In this document: positions 26,764 to 37,499 of the stretch, piece by piece
Layout: every line of letters starts with the position of its first letter
How positions within the stretch are numbered: position 1 is the stretch's first letter
Origin: Effrenium voratum
Taxonomy: Eukaryota > Sar > Dinophyceae > Suessiales > Symbiodiniaceae
Assembly (NCBI GenBank): GCA_963377175.1
Contig: CAUJNA010001005.1
Location: forward strand, 1 to 64,000
Reading direction: 5' to 3'
Length of the DNA: 64,000 nucleotides
Made by a program: the position numbers and the translations under genes
The notes under the pieces: model-generated
What the model was told of the DNA's origin: nothing
Database searches by the model: none
What the model saw: the letters and a program-made list of their open reading frames with translations, nothing else

Positions 26764-29515
26764 TAGTGCGTGGAGCGTACTTACGGGAGGGCGCCAAGGA
26801 GATCTTCTTTTTGGGAGTGCCGATCGCGGCCTGATTGTGCGGCCGGATAGGCAGGAAACCATCCAGAGGTTAGGGCCTCTGAACCGTAGCTTCTCGCAAA
26901 GCAGCCAGGGTGGGTTGACGGGGCCTGGAGTTAAGCAGTACCTCAGTGCGCTTGCTGCTTACTCTGCCCGGTATCAGGGGAAGGCTCCGGCGGCTAGCAC
27001 AGCTAGCTCAAAGGGGACTGCTGCTGGAGCAGTCTATGATGTGCCTGCCATTTCCCCGACCGTGGCTGAGTTCCGGACGGAACAAGTCCGTGAGCGGGCG
27101 GGAGCCCCTAGAGCTCCGCCTGCGAGATCCGCGAAGGCGGGAGCATCAGAAGCTCCGCCCGCGAAGAAGGCGGGAGCAATTGAGGTGAGGCCAATTGCTC
27201 CGCCTGCCAGTACGGCCACGGCAACTGCCTCTGGTCGCGGGACAGATCCGCCCGCGGACTGGAAGGGGCTGATCGACAAGACGGCGCTTTTGGCTGCTGC
27301 CGTTGGTCCGGGGTTCGAAGAGCGAACTCTGAGAGAGCACGACCAGAACAAGTACAGATTCCTGTTGGCGGATCACCAATATCATCCTTATTATTTGGAG
27401 CAACGGGAACGTGCAGCTAAGGAACGCGCGGAGCGGGAATCATCCAGAGGCTCTGCCGCGGTTCCGGAAGAAGATGATGAAATTGCTCCGCCGCCGTTGC
27501 CGGCACCGGCGGAACCGCCGACCGGATATGTGTCTCTCGACGACGAGGAGTCCGTTGAGATCGAGGAGTCGGGAGAGGGGGAATCTGGAGGAGATGATGA
27601 CAGTTTTTATCCCGACGATCGAGGTGGTGGTGGCGGCCAGCCGTTGAGGCTGAAGAGCAGGAGCCGATCAAGGAGTCGGTCCGGGCCAGTGGAACCGGTG
27701 AGAGCTGTGGTGAAACCGAAGGCCACTCCGCCATGGAGGAGACCGGGAGGAGTTTTCGGTCCGGGAGAGTCCAGGCCGGCTCCAGTGCCGGGTCAATTTC
27801 CTTGGTCCCGCAATACGAAGAGAGTGAGTGTCATGCGGCGCTCCGATGAGGACGAAGATGATGACATTCGGCCACATCCTGAGTCGGCCGGCGCGAGCGG
27901 CCGAGGACCAGCAGGTGAACATGTTCGGAGCACCGAGAGGCGGCATCGAGAGTCCGCGCGGGCCGAAGCTTTGGAAGAGCTTGCTGCAGGCCGCGGTTGG
28001 GACTGCCGCCAATGTGGCGGAAGGAACGTCAAAGCACGGCTGACGTGCTATAAGTGCAGCCGTGCTCGAGAGGGCACATGCGAGCAGGACAGCTCGGATG
28101 ATGTCGTGACAGAGGATGAGGATGTATTTCGCCGGTTCAGTCGCAAGCCCAAAAAGAGGGGCGGGCGACGGCATCCTGGCAAAGGCGACCGCAAGAAGCG
28201 CAGCAGAAAGAAAGTGCGGAGGCCTGGTTTCTCGAGCCGGAAAGGCCGGAACAAGAAGGCCCATGCTGAGCATGGCAACCAATTGAACCTCGTTTATTGG
28301 GGAACCATGCTTGCCCTCATCCCTCTTGGTTACAAAGGTGTGGTCCAGATTGACAATGTTGTGGAAGATGTCATGGGGAGTGTTTCGGTCAACACGGTCC
28401 TCTTAGTCGACAAAATGGGTTCGCAGGGAGTTGCTCTTGTGGAGACTATGGGGCTGTTCCTGCGGGCTACCTTGATGAGCATGTTTGTTGTTTTCATGAC
28501 GTGGTGTGGTTGGACAGTATCCCGCAAGTGTAGGAACAAAGCCATGCACCGACTTCACGGCAATATGCTTGGGGAAGGCCAGAGGACCAAGAAATTCATG
28601 ACAAGGACGGGTCATGTCTTTGTGACAGAGGAGTTGGTCTTGGGACGGAATGTTATGAAGTGTACCTGCAAAGCGTTCATTGACCTGGGTACGGAATGCC
28701 AGCACATTATCGTGGCCAGGCAGCGATGGGCCGACCAGCCGCTGACCGGCGGTGTGGCGTCGACGATAGGCGAGGATCGGGCTGGGGGCGCCGGAGAAAC
28801 CCTCCAGGCGGTCCCCATTCTTGATGAAGTGACCAGTCCGGGATTTTCGCTAAGGTCGCGTTCGGCTCCATCTAGGAGTGAATATGTCGAAGTCGGTTGC
28901 CTTCAAGGCCTAGTGAGTAAGGCTAAGGAGCTGGGTACCGGGAGTAGGAATAAGCAACCGAGAGTGGCCAGTGCGGAGCGGGATGACGCTCGCGGGCAGA
29001 GTTCAGGTTTGGTCAGGGACGATTTCTCGAGTCCGTTGGCAACTTCGGAGGGAGCCGTGTTGTATTTGCAACAGGTGCTCAACGACATTCGTAAGGAATC
29101 GAAACCCCCGGGATCGTTGCGATCTGACCACCTTTCCAGGCTTAACGCGGCTGTGTTCAATCTTTCCGGGCGAGGCGCTGTGGATAGCGCTTTGGCGCTC
29201 AAGGTCTTCCAGACCGTGGATAAGATTCACACTGCATACAACGCGGAGAAGTATGACAACTCGGATTCTGCCTTCTTCAGTAACTATTTGGCCTTGCTGG
29301 GCACCATGCAGAATCAGGTCTTCTTCAGCCAGAAGCAGAATGAGAAGTTTGTGAGCTGGATTAAGCTAGCCGTCGATGGGAGCGGCAAGCTGGTTCACTT
29401 GCTAGACAAGGCGCTGGAGACTGAGAATGAGAAGCTGCGACTGCAACTTTCCAGGCTGGAAAGATCGGATGAGCCGAGCCGAAGCAGTACTGAGCCCAGG
29501 TCCAGGGCCGGATGA
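26660..29515 (+). CDS. Accessory ORF with RanBP2 and SWIM zinc fingers and hydrophobic segments
   Basis: A 951-codon frame whose first about 40 residues are the tail of the Tpt1-like domain. It then has an Ala/Pro-rich disordered region, an acidic Glu/Asp stretch, an Arg/Ser-rich tract (KSRSRSRSRSG), and a RanBP2-type finger at about residues 445-469 (WDCRQCGGRNVKARLTCYKC, fitting WXCX2CX3NX6CX2C). Next come a Lys/Arg-rich tract, two hydrophobic segments (about 543-562 and 598-618), and a SWIM finger CTCKAFIDLGTECQH at about 668-682. The C-terminus is helical and charged. The fingers suggest RNA or protein binding. No enzymatic domain was recognised. It ends 146 bp before the 3' LTR, where an envelope-like gene might sit, but no envelope features are claimed. 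Confidence 0.7.
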   Translation: MRTLCWLHLWKRSFTLHCGAEGVYLTDQAVDPGQLSAWSVLTGGRQGDLLFGSADRGLIVRPDRQETIQRLGPLNRSFSQSSQGGLTGPGVKQYLSALAAYSARYQGKAPAASTASSKGTAAGAVYDVPAISPTVAEFRTEQVRERAGAPRAPPARSAKAGASEAPPAKKAGAIEVRPIAPPASTATATASGRGTDPPADWKGLIDKTALLAAAVGPGFEERTLREHDQNKYRFLLADHQYHPYYLEQRERAAKERAERESSRGSAAVPEEDDEIAPPPLPAPAEPPTGYVSLDDEESVEIEESGEGESGGDDDSFYPDDRGGGGGQPLRLKSRSRSRSRSGPVEPVRAVVKPKATPPWRRPGGVFGPGESRPAPVPGQFPWSRNTKRVSVMRRSDEDEDDDIRPHPESAGASGRGPAGEHVRSTERRHRESARAEALEELAAGRGWDCRQCGGRNVKARLTCYKCSRAREGTCEQDSSDDVVTEDEDVFRRFSRKPKKRGGRRHPGKGDRKKRSRKKVRRPGFSSRKGRNKKAHAEHGNQLNLVYWGTMLALIPLGYKGVVQIDNVVEDVMGSVSVNTVLLVDKMGSQGVALVETMGLFLRATLMSMFVVFMTWCGWTVSRKCRNKAMHRLHGNMLGEGQRTKKFMTRTGHVFVTEELVLGRNVMKCTCKAFIDLGTECQHIIVARQRWADQPLTGGVASTIGEDRAGGAGETLQAVPILDEVTSPGFSLRSRSAPSRSEYVEVGCLQGLVSKAKELGTGSRNKQPRVASAERDDARGQSSGLVRDDFSSPLATSEGAVLYLQQVLNDIRKESKPPGSLRSDHLSRLNAAVFNLSGRGAVDSALALKVFQTVDKIHTAYNAEKYDNSDSAFFSNYLALLGTMQNQVFFSQKQNEKFVSWIKLAVDGSGKLVHLLDKALETENEKLRLQLSRLERSDEPSRSSTEPRSRAG

Positions 29516-29660
29516 AGGGTATAAGGAATTGGCCACTGCCCAGTGGAATAGGATAGGGAGCCCCCGCAATTTGAAGAATGGGGCTGTTCCCACAATTAAG
29601 GATGAGAATGCTCTGGAGTTGCATTCCCCGCCGCGGCTGGAGGCTGCAACTGGGGGCGAC

Positions 29661-29955
29661 TGCAGATCTTGGCATTCTCATGCATGATTTTGTCATTGCA
29701 GCCATAGGCATTAGGCTTTGGTAAGTGAGCTATTTTTGCTTGAGGTTGCATGAGTGGACATGTCTTGCGAGTTGACATGTCCACCTTGAGGAAGTTGGAG
29801 TGGCGTGCCTATTTTGGCTCAAGCCACATGCGCACGGTGAATGAGTGCGCTGCCTGTGAAAACAACGAGCCGCTTCGCGGGTGTGCCAGAGAGTCGGGAC
29901 ACGGGTGAGACGTGGATTCTGGGTTAGTCCTTGGTTAGGATTAACGCCTCTCACA
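29661..29955 (+). repeat. 3' long terminal repeat (295 bp)
   Basis: Same TGCAGATC...CTCTCACA boundaries as the 5' copy, with an extra AAC near 29861. The hairpin is at 29754-29784. It is followed directly by ATGTATATGTAC microsatellite. Confidence 0.95.
29804..29823 (+). promoter_or_regulatory. Spliced-leader-like sequence in the 3' LTR
   Basis: Identical to the copy in the 5' LTR. Its presence in both LTRs shows it is part of the replicating element. Confidence 0.65.
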
Positions 29956-30410
29956 ATGTATATGTACATGTATATGTACATGTATGTGTATATGTATATG
30001 CTTATGTATATGTATATGTACATGTATATGTAGATGTATATGTATATGTATGTACGTACGTATGTGTATGTGTATGTGTATGTGTATGTGCATGTGTATG
30101 TTTATGTGTATGTGTATGTGTATGTGTATGCGTATGTGTGTGTATACGTGTGTGTGCGTGGTGTATGTGTATGCGTTTGCGTATGTGTGTATGTATGTGT
30201 GTGTATGTATGTATGTATGTATGTATGTATGTATGTATGTATGTATGTATGTATGTATGTATGTATGTATGTATGTATGTATGTATGTGTGTGTATGTAT
30301 GTATGTATGTATGTATGTATGTATGTATGTATGTATGTATGTATGTATGTATGTATGTATGTATGTATGTATGTATGTATGTATGTATGTATGTATGGGT
30401 GTGTGTTTTG
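29956..30410. repeat. (TATG)n/(TGTA)n microsatellite, right half
   Basis: TATATGTACATG units, then TGTGTATG, then long (TATG)n. Continuation of the array to the left of the element. Confidence 0.95.
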
Positions 30411-30880
30411 ATGTAATGTACTGTGATGTGATGCAATGTGACGTGATGTGGCGTGATATGTTGTACTGTGATGTGATGTGTTGTGTAGCGTAGTGTGATG
30501 TAATGTAATGTGACGTGGTGTGACGTGATTGGATGTGATGTAATGAAATTTGACGTGATGTGATGTGATGTCATGTCATGTACTGCAATTGCATGTCATG
30601 GCATGTAATGTCATGTAATGTCATGTGATGTAATGCAATGTATGCACACATATGTTTTATATATGTGCATGATACTGTATGAATTTGAATCATATTTTAT
30701 TGTATTGCATTGCATTACACGTTGTGTTGTATTGTATTTGTATTGTTTGGACTGTACTGTAGTGTATTGTACAGGACTGTACCGTAATGTATTGCACAGG
30801 ACTGCACTGTATTGTATGATGCCATAGTGTAGTTTATCAAATTACATTATATTATATTGTATTATATATATAGACGAGAG
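30411..30880. repeat. Degenerate GTGATGTAATG simple repeats
   Basis: Decayed ATGTGATG and TGTATTG units ending in TATTATAT. No gene seen. Confidence 0.85.
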
Positions 30881-31700
30881 AAATAGCATGCTTGCTTGGG
30901 ACCTTTGAAAAACACCTGATCATTAGAGTGATTTCAGAATGGAACTTGCACGTTAACCCAGGCGTTTTACATACAATATATATGTGTGTGTATGGTATTG
31001 TTCCGAACTTTACTGATCAACTCCGCGGCAGGAGATAGGCACTGACTTTAGTGGAAAAGCCTGTAAATGTCAAGTGTTTTCTGGAAAAGGTAGGTGTTGT
31101 TGCTGCTGCTGCTGCTGTTGCTTGTTGTCGTCGTTGTCGTCGTCGGTGTCGTCGTCGTTGTTGTTGTTGGCTCTTTTGGGGAGGGGGGGGTACCATAAAT
31201 GCTATATATATATATTATGCATGCCTTTCCTGGGCCTCCCCACGCTGCGGCACCTCCTCCACGCGCTTCTTTTTCTTCACCTACGCGAAACAGAAAATGT
31301 CTTCCCACCACAACACCTTTGGTTTTGGACCTGTAGGCTTTTTGGCCCAAGTTGGACCTCCACTCTTCCAAAAAACTCATCAGAAGCAAGACTATGCCCA
31401 CTTGTGTGCGCTGCCTGCATTTCCTCCTCTTCATCCTCCTCAATCGGCCGTCTGGCTGGTGGTGGCAACTCCTGCGTCGCAGGCTCCCCCTGAAAGGGAG
31501 CGGGCCATGAAAAAACGCTGTGAAGGCCAGCGTCGTATCACTTGTGCAAGAACAAATAAAAGAAGGCCCTGATTGGGCGACGGAATCTTGACTTGCGAGC
31601 CTTGATCCCTGAAGCCGTAGTAAACCACACTCTGAAACACTTGCAATCTCTCCTGAGCCGCCATGATGACAAGACTCAGAGAAACAAAATGTGGTGTCTG
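30881..31700. other. Intergenic with CTG/CGT trinucleotide tract
   Basis: (TGCTGC)n then (GTCGTC)n at about 31090-31170. A minus-strand ATG at 31664 opens MAAQERLQVFQSVVYYGF followed by a GTCAAG donor-like site, which could be a first exon. Evidence is thin. Confidence 0.4.
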
Positions 31701-31706
31701 TGCGTG

Positions 31707-31787
31707 TTATTCTCGTAGTCCCTCAGTAAGGACATTGTGCTGCCTGTCAGCTTGCTCGCTGTAGGTCGGCAGCTGCGTCGACTCGAC
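31707..31787 (-). CDS. Candidate terminal exon, unknown protein
   Basis: Begins after a TATGTGAG acceptor, reads VESTQLPTYSEQADRQHN and runs into a TAA stop. Composition is coding-like. It could be the 3' end of a gene whose earlier exons include the candidate at 32495-32639. Not recognised. Confidence 0.35.
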   Translation of the reverse strand, partial: VESTQLPTYSEQADRQHNVLTEGLRE

Positions 31788-32494
31788 CTCACATATTGGC
31801 CTGCTTCTCAAGTGTAAGACCTGCCTTTCACATGGATGCCCTGAAACATGAAGCAAATGCGCTATTGAGCCTGACATGTTGCGCAAGCATCGAGTTTGCC
31901 ATGTCTGGCTCCCTTCCTGCCTGGCAGCGCATGCAAGCCCTCGCAACATGTCCAGAACAAATATCCCCAAATATCATGTCTTCTTCCATGCCACGCCTGA
32001 AAGCGGTTCTTTTCGCTCACATTCGCACCGAGGTCAGTTCCGCGGGGTGATTCCCACTCGGCTCGTCAGGCCAGGCGCCGAGCTCCAGCGCACCTGTCAA
32101 AGTGCCGGGGATTGAATGGGGGTGCCTTCCATTCGATCCAAACCTATGCTGTTTGGGCGCATCTCCGGCAGACTTTGAATCCAAGCTAAAACTCACATGC
32201 CAAAAGGCAGAAGTGGCAAACTCTGACTGCCACCAGAGCTGAAATGAAAGGAAATTTCTCAAATTGACATTGACAGTCGCCTAGCGTACAAGCCTTCACG
32301 CACCTGTTTACAAAAGCGTGGACTCAATCCGGGGAGACATGGACGCAATCGTCAGGGCCTCCATTGAGCCTAGGGCTCCAGAAACTGACCCTGGCCTCGG
32401 CAGCCTCACATCACCGGCCTGGCAGAGCAGGGCCGCGGACGAGCGCTGAATGAATAAAAAGAGGGAACCAATGACCAAGGCTTCGCTACCTCAC

Positions 32495-32639
32495 TGGAAC
32501 AAATAGCTTGGCGAAGCTGAAACCACGGATTGAGCTCAGGGCGCCAACAAGGAGGTTTGGCCAAGGAACACGCTCTGCATTCACAAATCTCAAGTCCGAA
32601 CTGCATCGCCAGAAATGCGACAGCGAAATACAAACCTCC
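32495..32639 (-). CDS. Candidate exon, unknown protein
   Basis: Lies between a TTTGCCTCAG acceptor and a GTGAGG donor. The 48-residue reading contains FVNAERVPWPNLLVGALSSI. Both splice signals are good and the third frame is open throughout. No family recognised. Confidence 0.45.
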
Positions 32640-33309
32640 CTGAGGCAAAGCACAGCTGTCACAGCACAAGTCTGTCCATCCCGACACGTCAGCCCCTGCC
32701 TGGCAAAGGCCTGCCATGGCGGGGAGCCGTTTTCATCTGAACGTGTCTCAGTGTCCCTGGTGTGCAAGGCATGAGGTTGGCTCGGGTGCCCTTCTCTGCC
32801 AGGCGCAGACTCAGTGCTCTGGACCAATTTGCACGGACGAAGAAACAAAAGTAACCACCCCCTCCCAGGGTAAGAACAGCACACCGACTTGACAAATCCA
32901 GGGCCCGGCGCCTTCTCTTCTGACAGCTGCCTCTGTCTGTCCTCAGGCGGGAAAGATCCGCAGGGGTGGCTTCGATCATCCGTCCTGATAGGTGTGTATT
33001 GCCCATCAAGATTGACCTACCATTGATACTGATATTAAATTATTGGCGAACATGGGCCAGACCTGTTGTTTTCATCTGCCATCCCCAACTTGCCGGCGGG
33101 CGTCAGCGCAAATCATGAAGATGACAATCGCAAAGACCTGGCAGCGCAAAGCAAGCTGTGTGCAAGCGAGCTGTGAGCTCTAAAGCCCGTCTCATGTTTC
33201 GAAAGACCATCTCAGAAATGGTTCAAACAAAAGATATGCAGATACAATCGCATTCAACTGTGAGAGGGGTGTGTACGCCCGTCTTTGCCTGCCCGGACCA
33301 AACACAAGC

Positions 33310-33457
33310 TTTTCCACGAAGAGCCGAGCCACGCGCCCAAGCCCAAAACCCGCACCGTGAGGGCGCCGTAGCAGGCCGCCATGGTCCAGAGCAGCACGCT
33401 GCCCCTGGAGCTCTGCAGGTCCTTGCGCAAGTCTGCGGATGCCGAATTTGAAAGCTG
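33310..33457 (-). CDS. Candidate exon with a hydrophobic segment
   Basis: The minus frame after a CTCTGAAG acceptor reads SASADLRKDLQSSRG, then a membrane-like stretch rich in Leu, Ala and Gly, and ends at a GTCCGG donor-like site. A single-pass membrane protein is possible. Not recognised. Confidence 0.3.
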
Positions 33458-36157
33458 AACTTCAGAGTGAAAACCGCAAGCCGTTGAAGGCATCCAACAT
33501 GTGTCCTAGAGTGTCCCAGAGCCGCGCCTCTAAGAACGACAAAGCATGATCAGCACGCGTGTATCGGCGCAGCCAAGCAGCGGCACGGTGTTCGGTCCAC
33601 GGGCCCCACTTCCAGCAACCCCGTGTCATAATCAACTGGAAGAGGCAAATGCCATTGAGGCAATGACAGGCTACGTGCTCAAGCCAAGGTTATCAACCTC
33701 TGGTCTGGTGAAAGTAGAATTGCCATCATGTCTCTGCCATAAAAACAGAGAGAGAGAGAGAGACACACACACACATACACGCGCACGCACACCGACCGTG
33801 TTTGTACACATGCTTCGTTTCTGCAAGTGGCAAAACCAATCTGCCTATACCGATGCCCGTTCACACCTGCACTTTGTACATGTGTCCGGTACGTCTAAAG
33901 CTTCGCTTTTGCTAGAAGAACATGTTGGTGAGCGGAAAGGCAGATGCCCTCCACCTCTTCCTTGCCCCATGCCGAACAAAGCAATGGATGACTGGGGTCT
34001 AACTTGTGGCCCCTTGGGACCGATAGCCTATCCAACTGTCATGTAAGAAGCTCATCGATGCATGCCTCCCCCTGCACCACAAGCGGCGCATCGACTAAGA
34101 GGCTGCTTTACTTGATCTGTCGATGTTCTACACTCTCAATCGTTGCTTCACCTCCCTCTCGTTCGGCCGCATTGGCAGATTTTGAGCATTACACCCGGGG
34201 TGACTTTCATCTGGGCGGCAATTCTTGATCTAATGAAAGAACCAATTGCCGGAGAGGGCGAAAACATACATACACACACGTTAAAAAAAGGAAGAAAAAC
34301 AACAACCCGGTGGTACGGTGTTCAGCCATGGCGGCCGAGGCGCGTAGCTAGAGGAGTAGTCGGCAGTGGCCTTGACCTTAGCGACGCCCTGAAGCTTCAA
34401 ACATGCAATTTCAGGTGAGTACTAATGAGAGCGACAGCAAAGGGGGTCTACCCAAATCCATGGTAAAGAAACAAAGTTAGATTTTGAGAGGTATGTATGG
34501 TTGGGACTGTCCCCTGACAGCCTTCACTTAGCCAGCCTTTGATTGTGGCTCAAGCTAATGGGCTGGTGCAACCAGCTTGGCAAAGAGGGATGGTTCCAAG
34601 CTAATCCCTCGGAGTAACAAAGTACCGATGTCTGGATTGCATGCCCTTGCCCTTTTGTGTATTGGCAGCAAAATGGTCACAGTCCTTCTCTCTGACTCTC
34701 TGAGGGCCTGAAATGCTGGCAAGCATGCTACCTACAACTGCACGATTGCCTCTGGTCGATGTGTTCCTCACCTGAAAAGCTCTCACCCATTGTGTCGTAA
34801 AGATTCGTACTGGAGCAGCTCTCCGGCTCAGGATCGCAGGGCGGTTCTTTCTCAAACCCGTCTTGCTGAGAACTGCCGCAGCTTGTCACGTGTGCATCTC
34901 ACGGTTCAACCCGAGACCTGAGCTGCAGCGTGCGAGCCGAGGCTCTGGCATTGTCGTCCGGCCTTGGTGCGGTGATGTGCCTACTCCCGGAACACTCGAA
35001 AATGGGGTTACCCAGCAGGAAATTCATCATTAACCCAATGGCCCCAGTTTGACACACAAAAGGCAAAGCACATGCACGGCGGACTGCTCAGACTCCTTTG
35101 GGTTTCCGGCGTCCAGCCCAGCACAGCTGCATTGCTCTGGCAGGCACAGGGGTGCTTTTTGGTCAAAGAAACTACTTTTGCTGGAACTGTTCACGTCCGT
35201 CCGAAACAGATGCCTCATGTTGCCCGAATTGGTAGCAATCCTAAAGTCTGCTCAGCCTCACTGTTGCTCAAGCAGCTGAAAGGAGTTTAGGCTTGGTTTG
35301 GGCATCCATGCCCTGTTTGTGGCACAGCTTGCAAAATAGAAACCTGCACAAGCACAGTCAAGGGCAAAGGTTTGCCCTGTCCAAAATATTTACTTCAGGC
35401 CGCCAACTCCCTCTGGATTAAAATCAGGGGTGGTTCCCACCGACACGGTCCCTTTGGGAACTTTTGGGGAAGGGCTTTGTGCACTTCCATGTTTGTTGCT
35501 GGGAGGGTAATCCGAGCCGAACATTGTTGATCAGAAGCAAGCTTCCCCGCCGACTTTCGGGTCAGAAGGCCCGCCGGTCACTTTGCCCGCAAAACAAAGC
35601 TCAGGCCTTCTCGGCTGCAGCTTGCCTGGCACAAGCCAAACGTTCCCAAAGCGCCTTGCCCAAAGTTGCGATTCGCGTGTAGACCGAATGGATCAAGGGA
35701 GCCCTCCGCCATCCGCTGTGAGCTGCGAGCCAACGAGATGAAAACATATTAAAAAGATTCGTGTGCCCCCTGGGTTTCACTGCCCATACTGCTCCAGGTC
35801 GCCCTCCAGGCACAGGTACGCCGAGCTTCCCATTCAAAGCTGTCGCCTTCATGATTTGGGCGGGAAATCGAAAGAAAGCCACCCGTATTGGGAAATGCGA
35901 GCCCCAGTTTGGAAAGCCTTCTGCAGCTCCGCGCCTGTCCTCCATCGCCTGCTCCTGGCTGTCGTGCTTAGGCCTTAGGTCTCTGATGCTCTAGCTGTGG
36001 AAAGAGGGACCAGGCAGGAAGCAAAGAGAACCGAAGGGGCACCAGAAGGAGCTAGAGGCGAACGAGGGAAAAGGGAAGAGCAACCAGCGAGAATCACAAA
36101 CCACGAACGTCATCCGATTCCAAAGGATGGGGAATTGATCAGCTTGGGTTGTCACCA

Positions 36158-36766
36158 TCAGTTTGTCACCCTGAGGCTCCTTTGGCGGCCGACCCTGATA
36201 CAAGGAAGGGGCTTGCAGGACACTCCCTGATCAATGCAGCCAAAGAGCAGGGCGGTCTCGTTGTCCGATTTGATTGCTGTGTCTGTGGAATTGGCTGCAG
36301 AAGCTTTAGTGGAGCTGCTGGTCGGCAGCAGTGGCTTTTCCGCTGTGGCGTTGCTTGCCGCTTTGGCTGCACTTTCTGTTGCATTGCCTGCTACAGTTGC
36401 TTCGCTTTTGGCCGCACTTTCTGATGCATTGGCTGCTGCAGCTGCTTCTGGAACTTCTGCAGCGTCGCTTTTGGATGCACTTTCCGTTGCATTGGCTGCA
36501 GTTGCATCAGACACTTCTATAGTGTCGCTCTTGGCTGTAGCTTTTGCATCGCCTTCGGGCGTGGCTGCAGCTTTCGCAGTGCTGTCTGCCACTGTTGCTT
36601 CAGCCGCCGCTTTTGTGGCATTGCTCTTTGGCCCGGTGGCTGCTGTGTCGTTGCCCGTAACCTCAAAAGCAGGCGTGCCATGATTCGGACAACGGCAGGC
36701 TAACAGCCCCAGAAAGTCATGGTCTGGCAAAAAAGAGCTTAAGGGAGTACACACTGGTCCATCCAC
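36158..36766 (-). CDS. Ala/Ser/Thr-rich repeat protein segment
   Basis: A 202-codon minus frame built of imperfect repeats of about 15-25 residues around NATESAAKS and EATVAGNAT, with several N-x-S/T sequons. It ends in a more complex tail (CIDQGVSCKPLP). GCT/GCA-rich DNA repeats of roughly 60-70 bp underlie it. If expressed it would suit a secreted, glycosylated, extended protein. It may start inside an exon, since the DNA before GNDTAATG looks like an acceptor (TTTTGAG). A repeat-driven open frame cannot be excluded. Confidence 0.45.
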   Translation of the reverse strand: MDGPVCTPLSSFLPDHDFLGLLACRCPNHGTPAFEVTGNDTAATGPKSNATKAAAEATVADSTAKAAATPEGDAKATAKSDTIEVSDATAANATESASKSDAAEVPEAAAAANASESAAKSEATVAGNATESAAKAASNATAEKPLLPTSSSTKASAANSTDTAIKSDNETALLFGCIDQGVSCKPLPCIRVGRQRSLRVTN

Positions 36767-37436
36767 AAATCAGGACAGAACCACCATGACCTAGGTTGCG
36801 TTAATAAGCAACATGACACTGTCTTGTTCAAGCCATGGTTCCATGCCCACAGTAGGCATGACAGTGAGGCTGCTCTGTTAGCCGTGGTGTCGACTGCGAG
36901 GCTTGATGCTGGTTCTCATACTAGGGATCCTTGTCGGCTGCCTGAAATCCATGAGTGTCCAGCCAGATTCGGTTAGACAAAAGGCCGAGGGATGGCAAAG
37001 GGTGCCCTTTGTCCACCACATGATCATGGTCTCAAGGGCAGCTATTGGCAAAGGGCCCCAAAGATTGTTGGTGTGGCATGGGGCGGTTTGTTCGTGAAAA
37101 CATCAAAAAGGCATTGTGATCAGCGAGTGGTATGGGCGGGCCTTGAGCGCCCGGCATTCAGCGCCAGCGGCGCTTCTCGCTTCACTCGGCGGCTCCGGCT
37201 GAGGCCGGTCTGGGCGGGCAGCACTTGCCACAAATTGGGACAAGATCCCCCGCGAAAGGTTCTTGTTTTGTTCAGGTCGATCCAACACATTGCGGTATGC
37301 GTGTTCATTGTTCCTCACCAAGATGCGATCAAGGCATATCGGGAGAAGAAAAAAAGCGCTCCAAGCAAAGCTCGAATCCGAGAGACCACCCTGCCTGCAT
37401 CAACACAGTGGCCTCATGCTGGTCAAAGCTCACCGC

Positions 37437-37499
37437 GGCCTTGGCAGGGCGGTGACTCGGTTTCCTCCCACCCCAAGGGACCAAGTTTCCAGCCTAGGT
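37437..37499 (-). CDS. Candidate short exon
   Basis: About 62 bases between an AACACCTAG acceptor and a GTGAGC donor on the minus strand. All frames are open, so the protein cannot be chosen. Confidence 0.25.

Larger units (their letters stand above)
15034..29955 (+). mobile_element. Ty3/gypsy-like LTR retrotransposon with methyltransferase-like and Tpt1-like domains
   Basis: A 14.9-kb element bounded by near-identical direct LTRs that begin TG and end CA. A 4-base ATGT is present on both outer sides (15030-15033, 29956-29959), though the flanks are microsatellite, so this duplication could be chance. The internal order is Gag, CCCH fingers, protease-like, RT thumb/RNase H, integrase, methyltransferase-like, RT fingers/palm, Tpt1-like, then a RanBP2/SWIM accessory protein. 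The LTRs differ by 2 substitutions and one 3-base indel, so the insertion is young. The coding frames nevertheless change phase at least seven times, with a stop and deletions in integrase. A primer-binding-site candidate is TGGGGGCTGTTCTGGGAA at 15328-15345 (weak). A G-rich tract ACTGGGGGCGAC ends at the 3' LTR. Confidence 0.92.

Noticed and set aside
29580..29589. GGGGCTGTTC shared with the start of the element interior (15330)
   Set aside because: Ten bases only; may be chance.
30002..30574. Thr-His-Ile repeat frames around the second microsatellite
   Set aside because: Microsatellite translation.
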